From contig UESW01004352.1 of the NCBI GenBank assembly GCA_900491605.1, forward strand, positions 664,280 to 728,279: 64,000 nt of DNA, given 5' to 3'. This document shows, one piece after another, positions 12,301 through 22,890 of this stretch. The position numbers and the translations under genes were made by a program. The stretch comes from Calamus simplicifolius (lineage: Eukaryota > Streptophyta > Magnoliopsida > Arecales > Arecaceae). The stretch's first letter is position 1. Every line of letters begins with the position of its first letter. The notes under the pieces are model-generated. The model was not told where the DNA came from, ran no database searches, and worked only from the letters and a program-made list of their open reading frames with translations.

Positions 12301-12728
12301 TTCAACAGAATCCGAGCGCAACGATCAGCACTTCAATTTATCGATTGGCATTCAATTCGACGGTGGATGTGATCTTACAGAATGCAAACACGATGAACAA
12401 GAATAACAGCGAGACGCACCCGTGGCATCTCCATGGGCATGACTTCTGGGTGTTGGGCTACGGCATGGGGAAGTTTGATCCGGAGACCGATCCGAAGGGG
12501 TTCAATTTGGTGGACCCAATCAAGAAGAACACTGTGGCGCTGCACCCCTTTGGCTGGACGGCACTGAGGTTCCAGGCCGATAACCCTGGAGTCTGGGCCT
12601 TTCACTGCCACATCGAGTCGCATTTCTTCATGGGCATGGGGGTTGTGTTTGAAGAGGGTGTGGACCGGCTTGGGAAGCTGCCCACAGCCATCATGGGTTG
12701 TGGGGATTCCAAAGATCCAAGGCATTAA
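9368..12728 (+). CDS. AAO: L-ascorbate oxidase (multicopper oxidase), five exons
   Basis: A secreted apoplastic blue copper enzyme that oxidises ascorbate while reducing O2 to water. Exons by GT..AG and frame: 9368-9661, 10742-10834, 10947-11159, 11449-11622, 11775-12728. All introns are phase 0 and the product is 575 residues, a normal length for the family. A hydrophobic signal peptide (about residues 16-33) precedes the first cupredoxin domain. Copper ligands are all present: HWHG (exon 1), HSH in 'YHSHYGMQRSAGLYG' (exon 3), HPWHLHGHDFW and HCHIESHFFMGM (exon 5), with Met ten residues after the Cys as type-1 axial ligand. 'NPGVWAFHCHIE' and 'KFDPETDPKGFNLVDP' fit ascorbate oxidase better than laccase or SKU5-like proteins. 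No frameshift or stop is seen, so it looks functional. A solo LTR enlarges intron 1, and an inverted-repeat element begins 33 bp after the stop. Confidence 0.93.
9872..10702 (-). mobile_element. Solo LTR in intron 1 of the ascorbate oxidase gene
   Basis: An 831-bp insertion beginning TGTTTC and ending ATCA, flanked by the 5-bp direct repeat AGAAG (9867-9871 and 10703-10707). On the - strand it has a TATAAAAA box (complement of about 10077-10084) followed by a GAGGAAGGGGAGGAAAC-type leader, as expected of a U3/R junction. It also shares the phrase 'TTGCAGGC' and GGCCGAG repeats with the LTR at 13938-15115, so the two may be related. No internal retrotransposon sequence remains. Without it, intron 1 would be only about 244 bp. 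Confidence 0.82.
10327..10620. repeat. GGCCGAG minisatellite inside the intronic solo LTR
   Basis: Degenerate tandem array built from GAGGCCGAG and AAGTCCGAG words, with a higher-order phrase 'GAGATGAAGTCCGAGGC' recurring about every 60-100 bp. It is strongly GC-rich against an AT-rich background and creates spurious short open frames. Confidence 0.8.
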
Positions 12729-12760
12729 GTTAGTCGACGTTGGCTAATTTTTCTAGGTTT

Positions 12761-13767
12761 GGAAAAGATTTTGTACACCGCCTCCGATGCAGCAAGTCCT
12801 ACGTGGGCTACACCTTCCCTTTTTATTGGTCCACATATGCACGACACCCATTAAAAATGTTAAGACAACGACATCCCGAGGAAAAAATTTATGACATCCT
12901 AGTTTTACCGTAGTTATAAAATTAAGACACCCGTTTAGAAAGCACAAAAAATTACGACATCTCAGTTGTAAACTTACGACACCGTAGTTATAAAATTACG
13001 ACACCCCTTCATTTCTGTATTTATTCCAAAAAAAAAAAAAAGCTGAACGGGTATTAATGTAAATCACATCAAAATTAAGATACCCATTAAGAAAGCAAAA
13101 AAAACTTACGACACCCTAATTTTAAACTAATTATAAACTTATGACATTGTAGTTATAAAACTAAGATACCCATTAAGAAAGTAAAAAAAAAAAACTTACG
13201 ACATTATAAAATTACGACATCCACTTGTCTATACACAAATTCCAAAAAAAACCCTGAACCGTATTAATGTACGTCAAGTCCAAATTAAGACACCCATTAA
13301 GAAAGTAAAAAAACTTATGACACCCTAGTACACTGTAGTTATAAAATTAAGACACCCATTAAGAAAGCAGAAAAAAACTTACGACATCTTAGTTTTAAAT
13401 ATACGACATCCTAGTTTTAAACTTAAGAATTCAGAAGAGGTGTCTATACACAAATTCACTAGGGTGTCGTAAGTTTTAAACTAGGATGTCATTTTTTTTT
13501 TTTGCTTTCTGAACCAATCTCTTAATTTTATAATTACATTATCGTAAGTTTAAAACTTCGGTGTCGTAATTTTTTTTTGCTTTCTGAACAGATGTTTTAA
13601 CTTTATAACTACGGTGTCGTAAGTTTAAAATTAGGGTGTCGTAATTTTTTTTCTCGGAATGTCGTAAAAGTGTCTTAATATTTTTTAATAGGTATGGACC
13701 AATAAGAAAGAGCAGTACAGCCCACGTAGGATTTGTTACACCGGAGGCGGTGTACAAAGACTTTTCC
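12761..13767. mobile_element. Long-inverted-repeat (foldback/MULE-like) DNA element
   Basis: The left end GGAAAAGATTTTGTACACC (12761-12779) is an imperfect inverted copy of the right end. Matching continues inward through 'CCTCCG', 'TCCTACGTGGGCT' and 'TATTGGTCCA' for roughly 100 bp. Further in, both arms hold degenerate tandem copies of words such as 'ACGACACC', 'TAGTTATAAAATTA' and 'ACCCATTAAGAAAG', on opposite strands in the two arms, so almost the whole element can fold back on itself. Flanks TCTAGGTTT and ATTAGGTAT agree at 6 of 9 positions, which could be a decayed 9-bp duplication of Mutator-like type. It encodes nothing. Confidence 0.78.
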
Positions 13768-13937
13768 ATTAGGTATTGTCCTAAATGTGAATGACTTGCT
13801 TCCTTTTATCTCATTATTTGCCCAAACATTGGATTCTTTGGATGATGCGATGATAGAAAGGACGATGGCCTTCTGCCATTCACAAGGTGATGAAGCCTGA
13901 TTCATTCTTTATATGTGCTGTTGAAGAGATTGTAATA

Positions 13938-15115
13938 TGATGGGCCAATGAGTCCCATGGGCAATGGTAATATCACCAGGGTTGGATCTAGTCGGCTCTC
14001 GGGTCTGCCTCGACCACTGGAGTCAGTCCTTGGCCCTCAACCCCTCGGCCCTCGGCCTCAGCCAGTCGGCCTTGGCAAGACAGCCCCTTGGCCTCTGTCC
14101 TCGGCCTCGGCAAGATAGCCCCTCGGCCTCGGCCCTTGACCTCAGCCAGTCAGCCACTCAGCCTTAGCCAATCGGCCTTGGTAAGACAGCCCCTCGACCT
14201 CGGCCTTCGGCCTTAGCCAGTCAGCCACTCAGCCTCGGCAAGACAGTCCCTCGGCCTCAGCCAATCGGCCTCGGCAAAACAGCTAGTCGGCCTCGGCAAA
14301 ACAACCCCTCGGCCTCAGCCTCAGCCAGTCAGCCACTCGGCCTTAGCTAGTCGGCCTCGGAAAGATAGCCCCTTGATCATGGCCCTCAGCCTCAGCCAGT
14401 CTGCCACTCGACCTCAGCCAATCGGCTTTGGCAAGACTGCCAGTCGGCCTCAGCCAGTTGGCCTTGGCAAGACAGCCCCTCAGCCTCAACCAGCTTTCAG
14501 GCAGTTTTTCAGCCGCCATATTGTGGGGCCTACATGCCTAGCTCCACCACTCACCACTGTCCGCACAGGACAACGAGGGTATGGCATGGGGGACACATCT
14601 AGCAAACGCCATAACGGCCACCCACGCCCTGCAAGCCTGCAGCAGCCTGCAGCAACCATCCAAATCAAGTGGCCATCGACTCTGATGGGACTTGACCCAT
14701 CAACTATGCAGCCATCCATATTAGATAAGACATAGCCTGCAACTCCGATAAATTACATGGAGGCTAGCCTTACTATTGCTGCTATCAATAAATGCTCTGA
14801 CAAGTGGCTGCACCCCAACTAGCAGACTCTCAGCATCAATAAAATGGGTAAGAGGGACCTCTGACCAGGTAACAATAACAACACATGCTCATATGCTCAC
14901 AGAGAACATCTCTCTGGCTCTCTCCTTCTCTTTCGAGCTTTCTCAAGATTATGGCTTTTGCCCAAAGCATTGACTTGAGCATCGAAGGGTCTCTGGTGGA
15001 ATCTTTGATTCTCAGGACTTTTTGCAGGCTCCTGATTGAGAGAGGCTCGCCGAAAGATCTTAGGCTCGTTGGAGGATGCTTGCAGATGTTTGAAGACGGT
15101 GATTTGGTGTCAACA
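13938..15115 (+). mobile_element. Solo LTR, 1178 bp, with TAATA target duplication
   Basis: Begins TGATGGGCC and ends GGTGTCAACA, with TAATA directly on both sides (13933-13937 and 15116-15120). It contains the AATAAA-bearing segment near 14787 and the GGCCGAG-type minisatellite. No gag or pol sequence remains, so it is the product of LTR-LTR recombination. The family is probably Ty3/gypsy, judged from the U5 style only. Confidence 0.82.
14034..14490. repeat. Minisatellite CTCGGCCTCAGCCAGTCGGCC-like, in the solo LTR
   Basis: About 450 bp of imperfect tandem repeats built from the words CCTCGGCCT, CAGCCAGTCGGCC and TTGGCAAGACAGCCCC. The core GGCCGAG/CTCGGCC is the same as in the minisatellite at 10327-10620 but in the opposite orientation, consistent with related LTRs inserted in opposite directions. 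Confidence 0.8.
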
Positions 15116-15613
15116 TAATATATCGGGATTGTTAAAGAGATTGTAATATATATTGAATAGTAAAAGATAATGACTTGGCTCGATGGATGAATAAGTCATG
15201 AGATTTGCGGTTCCAATCAGAAACCTCCTGTAAGGCCCCTTTTATCTTAAACATTGTTCAAACAGCAATGATACAATGGCTAGATTTAAAATGTATCTGT
15301 TAATGGCAGTTGTTTTATTAAATAGATGTGTTCATTTGTGAAAAGACACCTTTTCACCTAAAAAAGTTATTTCGAACGGGCATGGATTGGCTATAAAAAG
15401 GTCTCTAAATTTGATATCAGTTTGGAATTTAATAAGATTGCTACTTATTGAATTTGTGGGTTTGTTGTACCTTGGAGGTAATTTGCCTAAACCCATTAGC
15501 AAACTGTTCATAGTGGGGCAAATAAAACCTTAAGGATAGTAATCATTATGCCTCAAACCTAAATATTCTGTTTTCACCCACATCCCTCAACGATCTTAAG
15601 ATTTTATTTTTCG
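15116..15613. other. Possible remnant LTR/leader of the copia element
   Basis: Holds a TATA-like GGCTATAAAAAGG (about 15390-15402) and, just after it, TTTGATATCAG, vaguely like a methionine-tRNA primer-binding site. It may be what is left of the LTR and leader of the copia element that follows. I could not define its ends. Confidence 0.35.
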
Positions 15614-18120
15614 ATGGAGGTGGAAAAATCTATGGCATTGTTTCTGAATCCTGATGTCAAACTCGACCGTTTCGACGGAACAAATTTTACTCATTGGAAG
15701 GAAAAACTATTTTTCATTCTCACTGTTTTGAAGATTGCTTATGTCTTAGACCCGAGTCTTCCTCCAATTCCTAAACCGAATGATGACAATTATGATACAC
15801 TAAAGGTGGAAAGGAAGAAGAGGCAAGAAGATGAAGTGATGTGCTGGGTCATATTCTGAACACTCTTTCGACAGGCTATATGATCTCTACAGTTTGATGT
15901 AGTCTCCTAAGGAAATCTGGAATGCACTTGAATAGAAGTACAAAATTGAGAAAGAAGATACGGATAAATTCCTAATTTTGAAATATCTCAAATTTACTAT
16001 GATTGATACCAAGTCTATTTTTGATCAAATCCATGAGTTGCAAGTTTTGATCACAAAACTTCATGAGTTGAAAGTTGAGATTTCTGAATTGTTTCAAGTT
16101 GGGGAAATTATTGCTAAATTACCCCAAAGTTGGAATAGTTACAAAAAGAACTCCTTCATACAAGGGATGACATAACTCTTGAAGAATTATAGAAATATTT
16201 AAGAATTGAAGAAGAGACAAGAAGATCTCATGATCCAAAAAATAATTCTCAAGATTCTTCTAAAGTCAATGTCGTTGTAGTGAGCAAATTCCAAAAAAAC
16301 TTTAAAGTAAAAAAAGACAAGAAGTTCAAAAAGAAATCTGGAGTTGGCCAGAATAAGTCTAATGACAAGTTTAATGGCAATTGTTACCATTGTGGAAAGA
16401 GAGGCTACAAATAAGCAGATTGTAGATTTAAGAAGAGAGAGGACGAGAACAATTCCAACAATCCCAACAAAGCCAATGTGATTGAAAAGCAACAAACTGA
16501 AGAAATCTGTGCTATGATTTCTGAGGTGCAAATTGGCATGATCACATAATTGAACATGGCGGCTGCAATTAAATCTTTTGATTGGTAGCTTGATTCTAGT
16601 GCTACCATTCATGTTTGCAATGATAAGGCATTGTTCTTTCATATGTAGAAGAAAAGAATGGTCAAATGCATGGCTCTCATGGGCAATCATAATGCAGCCA
16701 AAGTCGTTGGGAAAAGAAATGTTGAACTCCAATTTACTTCTGGAAAGAAATTAGTCCTGAAAATATATTTCTTGTTCCTAAAATTAGAAAGAATCTAGTC
16801 TCTGTTGGTTTGCTGTGTAAGAATGGTTTGAAAGTTGTATTGAGTCAGATAATTGTATCCTAACTAAAGGCAGATCTTTTATTGGGAAAGGGTACTCAAG
16901 TGATGGAATGTTCAAACTCAATCTTGATATTAGTAAAGTGATGAATTCTGCTTATATTATTGACTCCTTTGATATTTGGCATGCTCGTTTAGCGCATTTG
17001 AATTTTACATCTTTGAAATATATGTCCAAATATGGTTTAATTTATTGTAGTAATATTAGTCATGAAAAATGTAAAATATGTATTCAAGCAAAGATGACTA
17101 AGAAACCTTTTCCTAAAGTAGAAAGAAATACACAAATATTGGACTTGGTTCATTCTGATATTTGTGAATACAATGGTGTTTTGACTAGAGGAGGAAAAAG
17201 ATACTTTATCACTTTTATTGATGATTATTCTAGATTTACATATGTGTATTTACTAAGAACAAAAAATCAACCTTTTGATAAGCTTAAGCTTTCAAGGCTG
17301 AAGTTGAGAACAAAAACAAAAAAGAAAATCAAAATGGTTCGTAGTCATAGAGGTGGTGATATTTTTCTAATGAGTTTGATGCTTTTTGTGAAAAGCATGG
17401 AATTATTCACCAAGATCAGCTCCTTTAACTCCTCAGCAAAATGGTTTGGCTAAAGAAAAAATAGGACTTTCACAAATATGATACATTCTATGTTGCTTAA
17501 TGCTAGATTGCCTAATAATTTATGGGAGAAGCATTACTTACTGCATGTCATGTTCATAATAGAATTCCTTCTATGAAAATATGTGTATCATCATATGAAG
17601 TATGGAAAGGTAGATAACCTAATTTGAAGTATTTAAGGGTGCGAGGCTGTTTAGCCTTTTATAGAGTACACGATCTTAAATCTTCAAAGTTGGGACCGAG
17701 AGGAATTAAAAGTGTATTCATGGGATATGCAGAAATTCCAAGGCATATAGGTTGTTGAATATAGATTCTAATATCATTGTAGATCAAGAGATGTTGAATT
17801 TATTGAAAATAAATTTAGTAATAATTTTTCTACTAAATTAGAGTTCTTCTCTGATCAACCATGTGACTTAACTCATTGTTCCTCCACTAGTGAAAAAATA
17901 AAAAAACTGAATTACAATTTAAACCAAAGATAAGCCAACGTGAAAGAAAAGAAAAAACTTCTAGCCCCTAATTTTATTTCTTCTCAAGCTTTAGTTTTTT
18001 GGTTGAAGGGGACAGAAATAACTTACTTAATAAAATACCATTATTGCTTAACATAGAAGAAGATCCAAACACATTTACTGAGTGGTGCGGACACCAAAGT
18101 TCGAAAGAGGCTTTGATCTA
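15614..18120 (+). pseudogene. Decayed Ty1/copia element: gag and integrase, no RT
   Basis: The order seen is gag ('FDGTNFTHWKEKLFFIL', 15650-15720), a zinc knuckle CX2CX4H at about 16383-16410 followed by an in-frame stop, remnants of protease, then GAG-pre-integrase ('IWHARLAHLNF', C-x2-C near 17070) and the integrase core ('LVHSDICEYNG', 'YFITFIDDYSRFTYVYL', 17140-17270). Integrase continues in broken frames to about 17900. The sequence reaches the acidic start of reverse transcriptase near 18060 and then stops, so the catalytic part of RT and RNase H are missing. Many stops and frame changes mark it as old. Confidence 0.85.
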
Positions 18121-18229
18121 ATTCAGTATGACTTTAATTCTTTCACATGTCCTGTAAATAGAAAAATAATTTTACTTCTTTAATTGAATTTGAGTCATGT
18201 AATTAAGGTTGGTTTATTTTAATTTAGAT

Positions 18230-19364
18230 TTTTGAGTTCAATTAGGGTCAAATTGGTCTTGTATTTAGTGAGTTTAGTAGTTGGATCCAAGAGAGGTATG
18301 GAATTAGGTTCAAGGTAAGCAAGTAAGCTTGAAGATTAGATGCATTCAACCACTCCAACAAATCAATCCAAGGCGGACGCCACTTCAGCAGCATTGTTGG
18401 ATGCCATGTCAACCTCTTGGTGTACACCTCATCAAGCCACATCACCACATGCCATATCACCAAGGAAAATTCAAATTCAAAGGAGCCGATCACTTTTCTC
18501 TCCTCTTCTTAAGCTTAGTTATAAGTTGTTTCAACCCTCCACCCTTATAGCTAGCTTAGGTTGCAACTTTCTATGAAAAGCTTCATGTAATTTAAATTTT
18601 TAAAAGTCCCTTGGAGGCTTATAAACTACTCCAAGCTCTCTTGTAAAGATAATTCTAATGATGAATGAAAGTTGAGTTTATTTCTTTCATTTATGTTAGT
18701 AAATATCCTCCGAGAGAGAGTGGATGAGAGGCCCTTAGCTACTTCAAGAAAGTCATCTCTATGCCAAGTTTCATTAGCCATTCTTCATTCCATTCTACCA
18801 TCCCATCCCATCTTCAAGGTACAAGAAAACTCCATAAAGAAGGCCGATCAATCTCCTCCAATTGCCAAGCTTCATCTCAACTTCAACCTTCCCTTCATCT
18901 TCCTTCATTTCATTAATATTTCACCTTTTTTGTGTATTCTTAACTCTAAATTTGGTTTGTGTAGGATCCTCAGGATTTTTTTGTTTCCAAAGAAGAAGAT
19001 CTTTCGTGACAAGAAACAGATACAAGAAGTCCTGCAACTAGAGAATCTCCTTGTCATCCAAGAAGTTCATCCTTGAATGTAATCCTTTCAATCTTTGATA
19101 GATTAATGGTCGGGTACCCCTCTTTCAACATTTTTTGATCTAAAATATTAGAGTAACTAAGCCCTAGCCTATGTGATTTCTTAGCCAAAAATGTTCTTTC
19201 TCTTTACTATTTTTAAGGATTCTTATCCAAGTCTAGTTTAACATGTAAATTTCTTCATGAAAATTTCTGCTCTTTTGTATGAAAATGTAGCCTAGCTTCA
19301 CTTTATTTTTATTTAGTTATTACTATCTTCTCCTAGATTGCATCATTCCATTCATCCCTCATCA
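18230..19364 (+). repeat. Probable 5' LTR of the Ty3/gypsy element
   Basis: No long reading frame. It ends CTCATCA just before the primer-binding site. Sequence style (CT-rich exon-like blocks, a possible transcription start and leader near 18600-18700) fits an LTR, but the 3' partner is missing and the left boundary is a guess within about 150 bp. Confidence 0.5.
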
Positions 19365-19367
19365 AAT

Positions 19368-19383
19368 TGGTATTAGAGCATGG
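19368..19383 (+). promoter_or_regulatory. Primer-binding site, initiator-methionine tRNA type
   Basis: TGGTATTAGAGCATGG follows the LTR end by three bases. It matches the common plant site TGGTATCAGAGC complementary to the 3' end of tRNA-iMet, with one change. It is where minus-strand DNA synthesis would start. Confidence 0.75.
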
Positions 19384-21725
19384 TAGGTTAGGGCATATTT
19401 TTCATTTTTTTCATTTTCCATTATTTTCTATAATTTCTGCATATAGAACATAGGGCTAAAATTTTATTTATTTAAGGATGGATTCATGGAGTTCTTTCAT
19501 ACTCTTATGAATCTTAACTCATATTAGACTATAAAATTAAGTCGTGCCAATTCAAATCAGATCTGAAAACTTTTTTAATAGGTTTCAGATATGAGGTTTC
19601 TTTTAACATTGCATAAGTTTTTATAACTTTAATTCTAGGTTTCACGCCTTCTGAGCGGGGTATACTTTTTAAAACTCAAAAAGGTATTATCCATCCATGA
19701 GAATAATGAGCTACGGCTAGATGTGAGGCCTTTTATTAAAGATTTAATGTGCTAATACTTGCTTGATGAATGTTGCATGTATGTGCTAAGTGATTGCATG
19801 AAAATTTCTTTCTAGCACATTAGATACCCAAATTTTGGCCACATTTTAAATTTAATGTTTTCCTCTAAGAAAACTTAGAATTTAAAATTTAAAATTTAAA
19901 ATTTAAATTCTGAAGTTTGAATTCTGAAATTTGAAATGTGAAATTCAAATTTGTAATTTAAATTTGAAATTTAAATTTTAAATTCTTGTTTAGTTAAGTT
20001 AGTTATAACTTGTTTAAAGTTACATTCTTAATTAGTATGGTGACATTGCTTTGTTGCATGCCATCATTTGTATAAGCTATCTTAAGGGCACTCCCATCAC
20101 AAGATAAGGGAGGATTTCATTACCTTTCCTTAGCCCAAAACTACAATCCTTCATGTGCGAACCCAAGCCTCTATCTAAAAGAAAGTATTAATCTAATTTG
20201 CTCTAGTGAGCTAGGGACACCCACAAGGTCGGGTTTGAATCAGTGCAAGTCAGTGTAGACATCTTTTCTATGTGTGCTTGTGCATTTGGTGTCTAAGGCA
20301 AGTGGTTCAGGGATAAGAGCTCGAAGGAAGGTGGGTTAGTCCGCTTACCTGGCCAATTTTAATTGGTGTCTTAGGCAAGCAACGAGGGACCTTCATCAAT
20401 CTTATACTTATTTGGCTAGGTGCAAAGTTACTATAGTCTAGATTGTTACCTTGACTATGTTGGGGAACGCGGAATACCCCCAAGATCACGGCTATAGCGT
20501 ATATGAGTAATACAAAAAAAACTTTTACCGTTCTAATCTAAGAGTACAAGATCATACCTTCAGATTTGAACTTCGATCACTTTGATTCGATTGCTCGACC
20601 TCAACCTTTAGCCTTCCGCCGTATTCCCGAAAATACCTTCTTTCTCTCATAAGATGGTGGGATCTCTTGGCCGTCCTAGGGTTTCTTGTTTTTCTTTCTC
20701 CAAAAAAATGTTCTTCCCTAGCAACCAACTGAGAGGGTATTTATAGGGCTACAACAGGGACCAATAGGCAAATATGAAAAGGACTTTCCACGTAATTAAA
20801 TCTTCCAATCCTACCCCGGGTTAGGATTCAATTACGTAATTACAATTCATTCCACTAAATTATAATTGTACTCCTAATCATAAATTTATATTTTCGAGCC
20901 TTTAATATTAAATACTTATTATCTCTTCACATTAAGATTACAGATATCCACCAATTAAATTTAATTACTGACAATATAATTTAATTAGCTTTTATTATCC
21001 TTGAGACCTATCCACTTAACTTATTTGATGTATCGGATTCAAAATCCACTTGCAAGATTTGATACAATCAAAACTTATAAGCTTCCTCAAGGGGATATCA
21101 TCAATCTAATTTATCATGACATGGTTTCCTTCAACTATTAATATTCACCATATATATAATGTTATTGCCCAACCCACTGAGTTTATTGACTCATATAGAA
21201 TCTCACTCTATGTGTAATCAAAGCAATAATCACTACATACACGTGTCTAGAAATAGAATTTGGATTAAGAGCATAAGTAATCATAATATTCATGAGGTTT
21301 TTATTTTATAAAGTCAGTATAAAATAATTAACTTAACTGGATCCTGTTCAATACACACAAAGTGTACTAGCACAAATAGTTAGAATAAACCATTTCCTGT
21401 AGTCAAGACAGACCTACTAAAAATTTGTGCTACAGTTCTACTGATGGTGTGTCCAATTCCATCTAAAACTATGAACAATAAACTTGTATTCCAAAAGAAC
21501 CGATGATCTAGTCTTCTGTGTGTAAGCCATACTCTACATACTAGATCAAATACTCTTTGTAAATACTAGACACATGCACATATATAGTAAATGGCATACA
21601 TTGCTCAAAATGAATTCTTATTAAAATATAAAGACATAACAGAAAGCATATCTTTTAGTCTATATCTATCAGACTAAACATCTGGTTTGGGCTACTAGGT
21701 CTAGCATACCCTAGAACAAGTCCAT
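19384..21725 (+). other. Untranslated leader of the Ty3/gypsy element
   Basis: No coding sequence. It contains a run of ATTTAAA/AATTTAAA direct repeats at 19877-19984. A block at about 20085-20175 is recognisably similar to the leader of the Athila-type element at about 40575-40680, sharing 'AAGGGCAC', 'AAGATAAGG', 'CTTTCCTT' and 'ACCCAAGCCT'. It is split by the solo LTR at 20458-21671. Confidence 0.6.
20458..21671 (-). mobile_element. Solo LTR, 1214 bp, with GACTA target duplication
   Basis: Begins TGTTGGGGAACGC and ends TATATCTATCA, flanked by GACTA on both sides (20453-20457 and 21672-21676). No internal domain is present. Its beginning (TGTTGGG) and general layout resemble the - strand copia LTR at 61751-63343, which suggests a copia-type LTR inserted in reverse. 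The family assignment and strand are inference; the ends and duplication are seen. Confidence 0.82.
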
Positions 21726-22890
21726 TTGCATTGTATTATAATTAGATCAGGGACCCCATACCATCACAATTCAGGTCAACCCAATTTATCCATGGACCCA
21801 AATCTAGAAGCTTTAATGAGGACTATGACTGAGCAATATAATCAATTGAATACTAGGTTTGACCAGATGCAAGAAAGGATTGATTCCTTAGAAGAATCCC
21901 ACATGACTCCTGCTAAGTTTCAATCACCCAGAATGACATATCTGAATCCTAGAGTCCAATGTCCTGAACCTATTATTGAACCCCACCAAAGAAGACCTCA
22001 TCATGACTACATTGATCAAGATGAAAGAGCCCTTAGGAGTATTCGACTTGATACACCCACTTTTGATAGGGACCTAGACCCTAAGGTACACATAGATTGG
22101 GAGGAAGATATGAACCAATATTTTGAATGGTATGAAATGTCAGAGGATAGGAAGTTTAAATTTATCAAGCTTAGGATAATCCAACAAGCTAGGTTGTACT
22201 GAAAAAATATTGAGCGACTGTGTAGGCAAAGAGGAGACATGCCAATAGGTACTTGGAGAGCCATAAAAATCAAGCTTAGGAGAAGTAACTACCTATTTCC
22301 TATAAGCAAAGGTTACTGGACCAATGGCAAGGCTAAGTCAAGAAAATAGGCCTGTGTCGGAATACATTACTAAGTTTATGAATATGTTATGCAATGTAGT
22401 ATTGTTGAATCAGAAGCTGTAATCCTATCCAGATTTAGAGCCGATTTAAGGGAAGAGATTCAGAGAGAACTGTTCCTTAGAGAGTCCATGACTTAGAACA
22501 AGCATACCAGGTAGCTAGGATTTCGAAAGATTTCAAAGAGTGCCATTTGTCCATCGGCCTGAACCCAATAAGATGAGTGCCCCAAGCCAAAGGCCTAATC
22601 CAAGCCGGACTCACTTTAGCCGACCCATATCCAATACTCCTTTAGTCTGAAAGATTGATAAAGGAAAGAGTTCAAAATTCAAAGGAGTAATACTCAAAAC
22701 AAATACCGATTCAAATGTCATAAGGTAGGTCATTATGCGAGTCAATGTCCTACTAGAGCCTTGCATATAGGAGAAGTAGAGGGAAGTTGATGAATCAATT
22801 AAGAATTTTGAGAAGAGATTTATGAAGCAGAAGTGAATCTAGATGATGAGTATGATGGAGATGAAGAAGTTTTAGACTCGTCTGAGTTTT
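21726..22890 (+). pseudogene. Ty3/gypsy gag (broken)
   Basis: A first open frame of 158 codons carries the retrotransposon gag region ('DTPTFDRDLDPKVHIDWEED', 'YEMSEDRKFKFIKL') after an N-terminal coiled-coil-like segment (residues about 25-60). A stop in place of a conserved tryptophan at 22201 ends it. Gag then continues in broken frames to a zinc-knuckle remnant at about 22708-22752, where the first Cys codon is changed to Arg (FKCHKVGHYASQC). Gag would form the particle shell. This copy cannot. Confidence 0.8.

Noticed and set aside
9368..12728. Laccase instead of ascorbate oxidase
   Set aside because: The copper motifs alone fit both, but the surrounding phrases (QRSAGLYG, DWWHKS, NPGVWAFHCHIE, AFDQNP) and the sequence around the final HCH motif with axial Met fit ascorbate oxidase better.
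14034..14490. CRISPR-like or centromeric satellite array
   Set aside because: Repeats are imperfect, without unique spacers and without a constant monomer length; they sit wholly inside a solo LTR.
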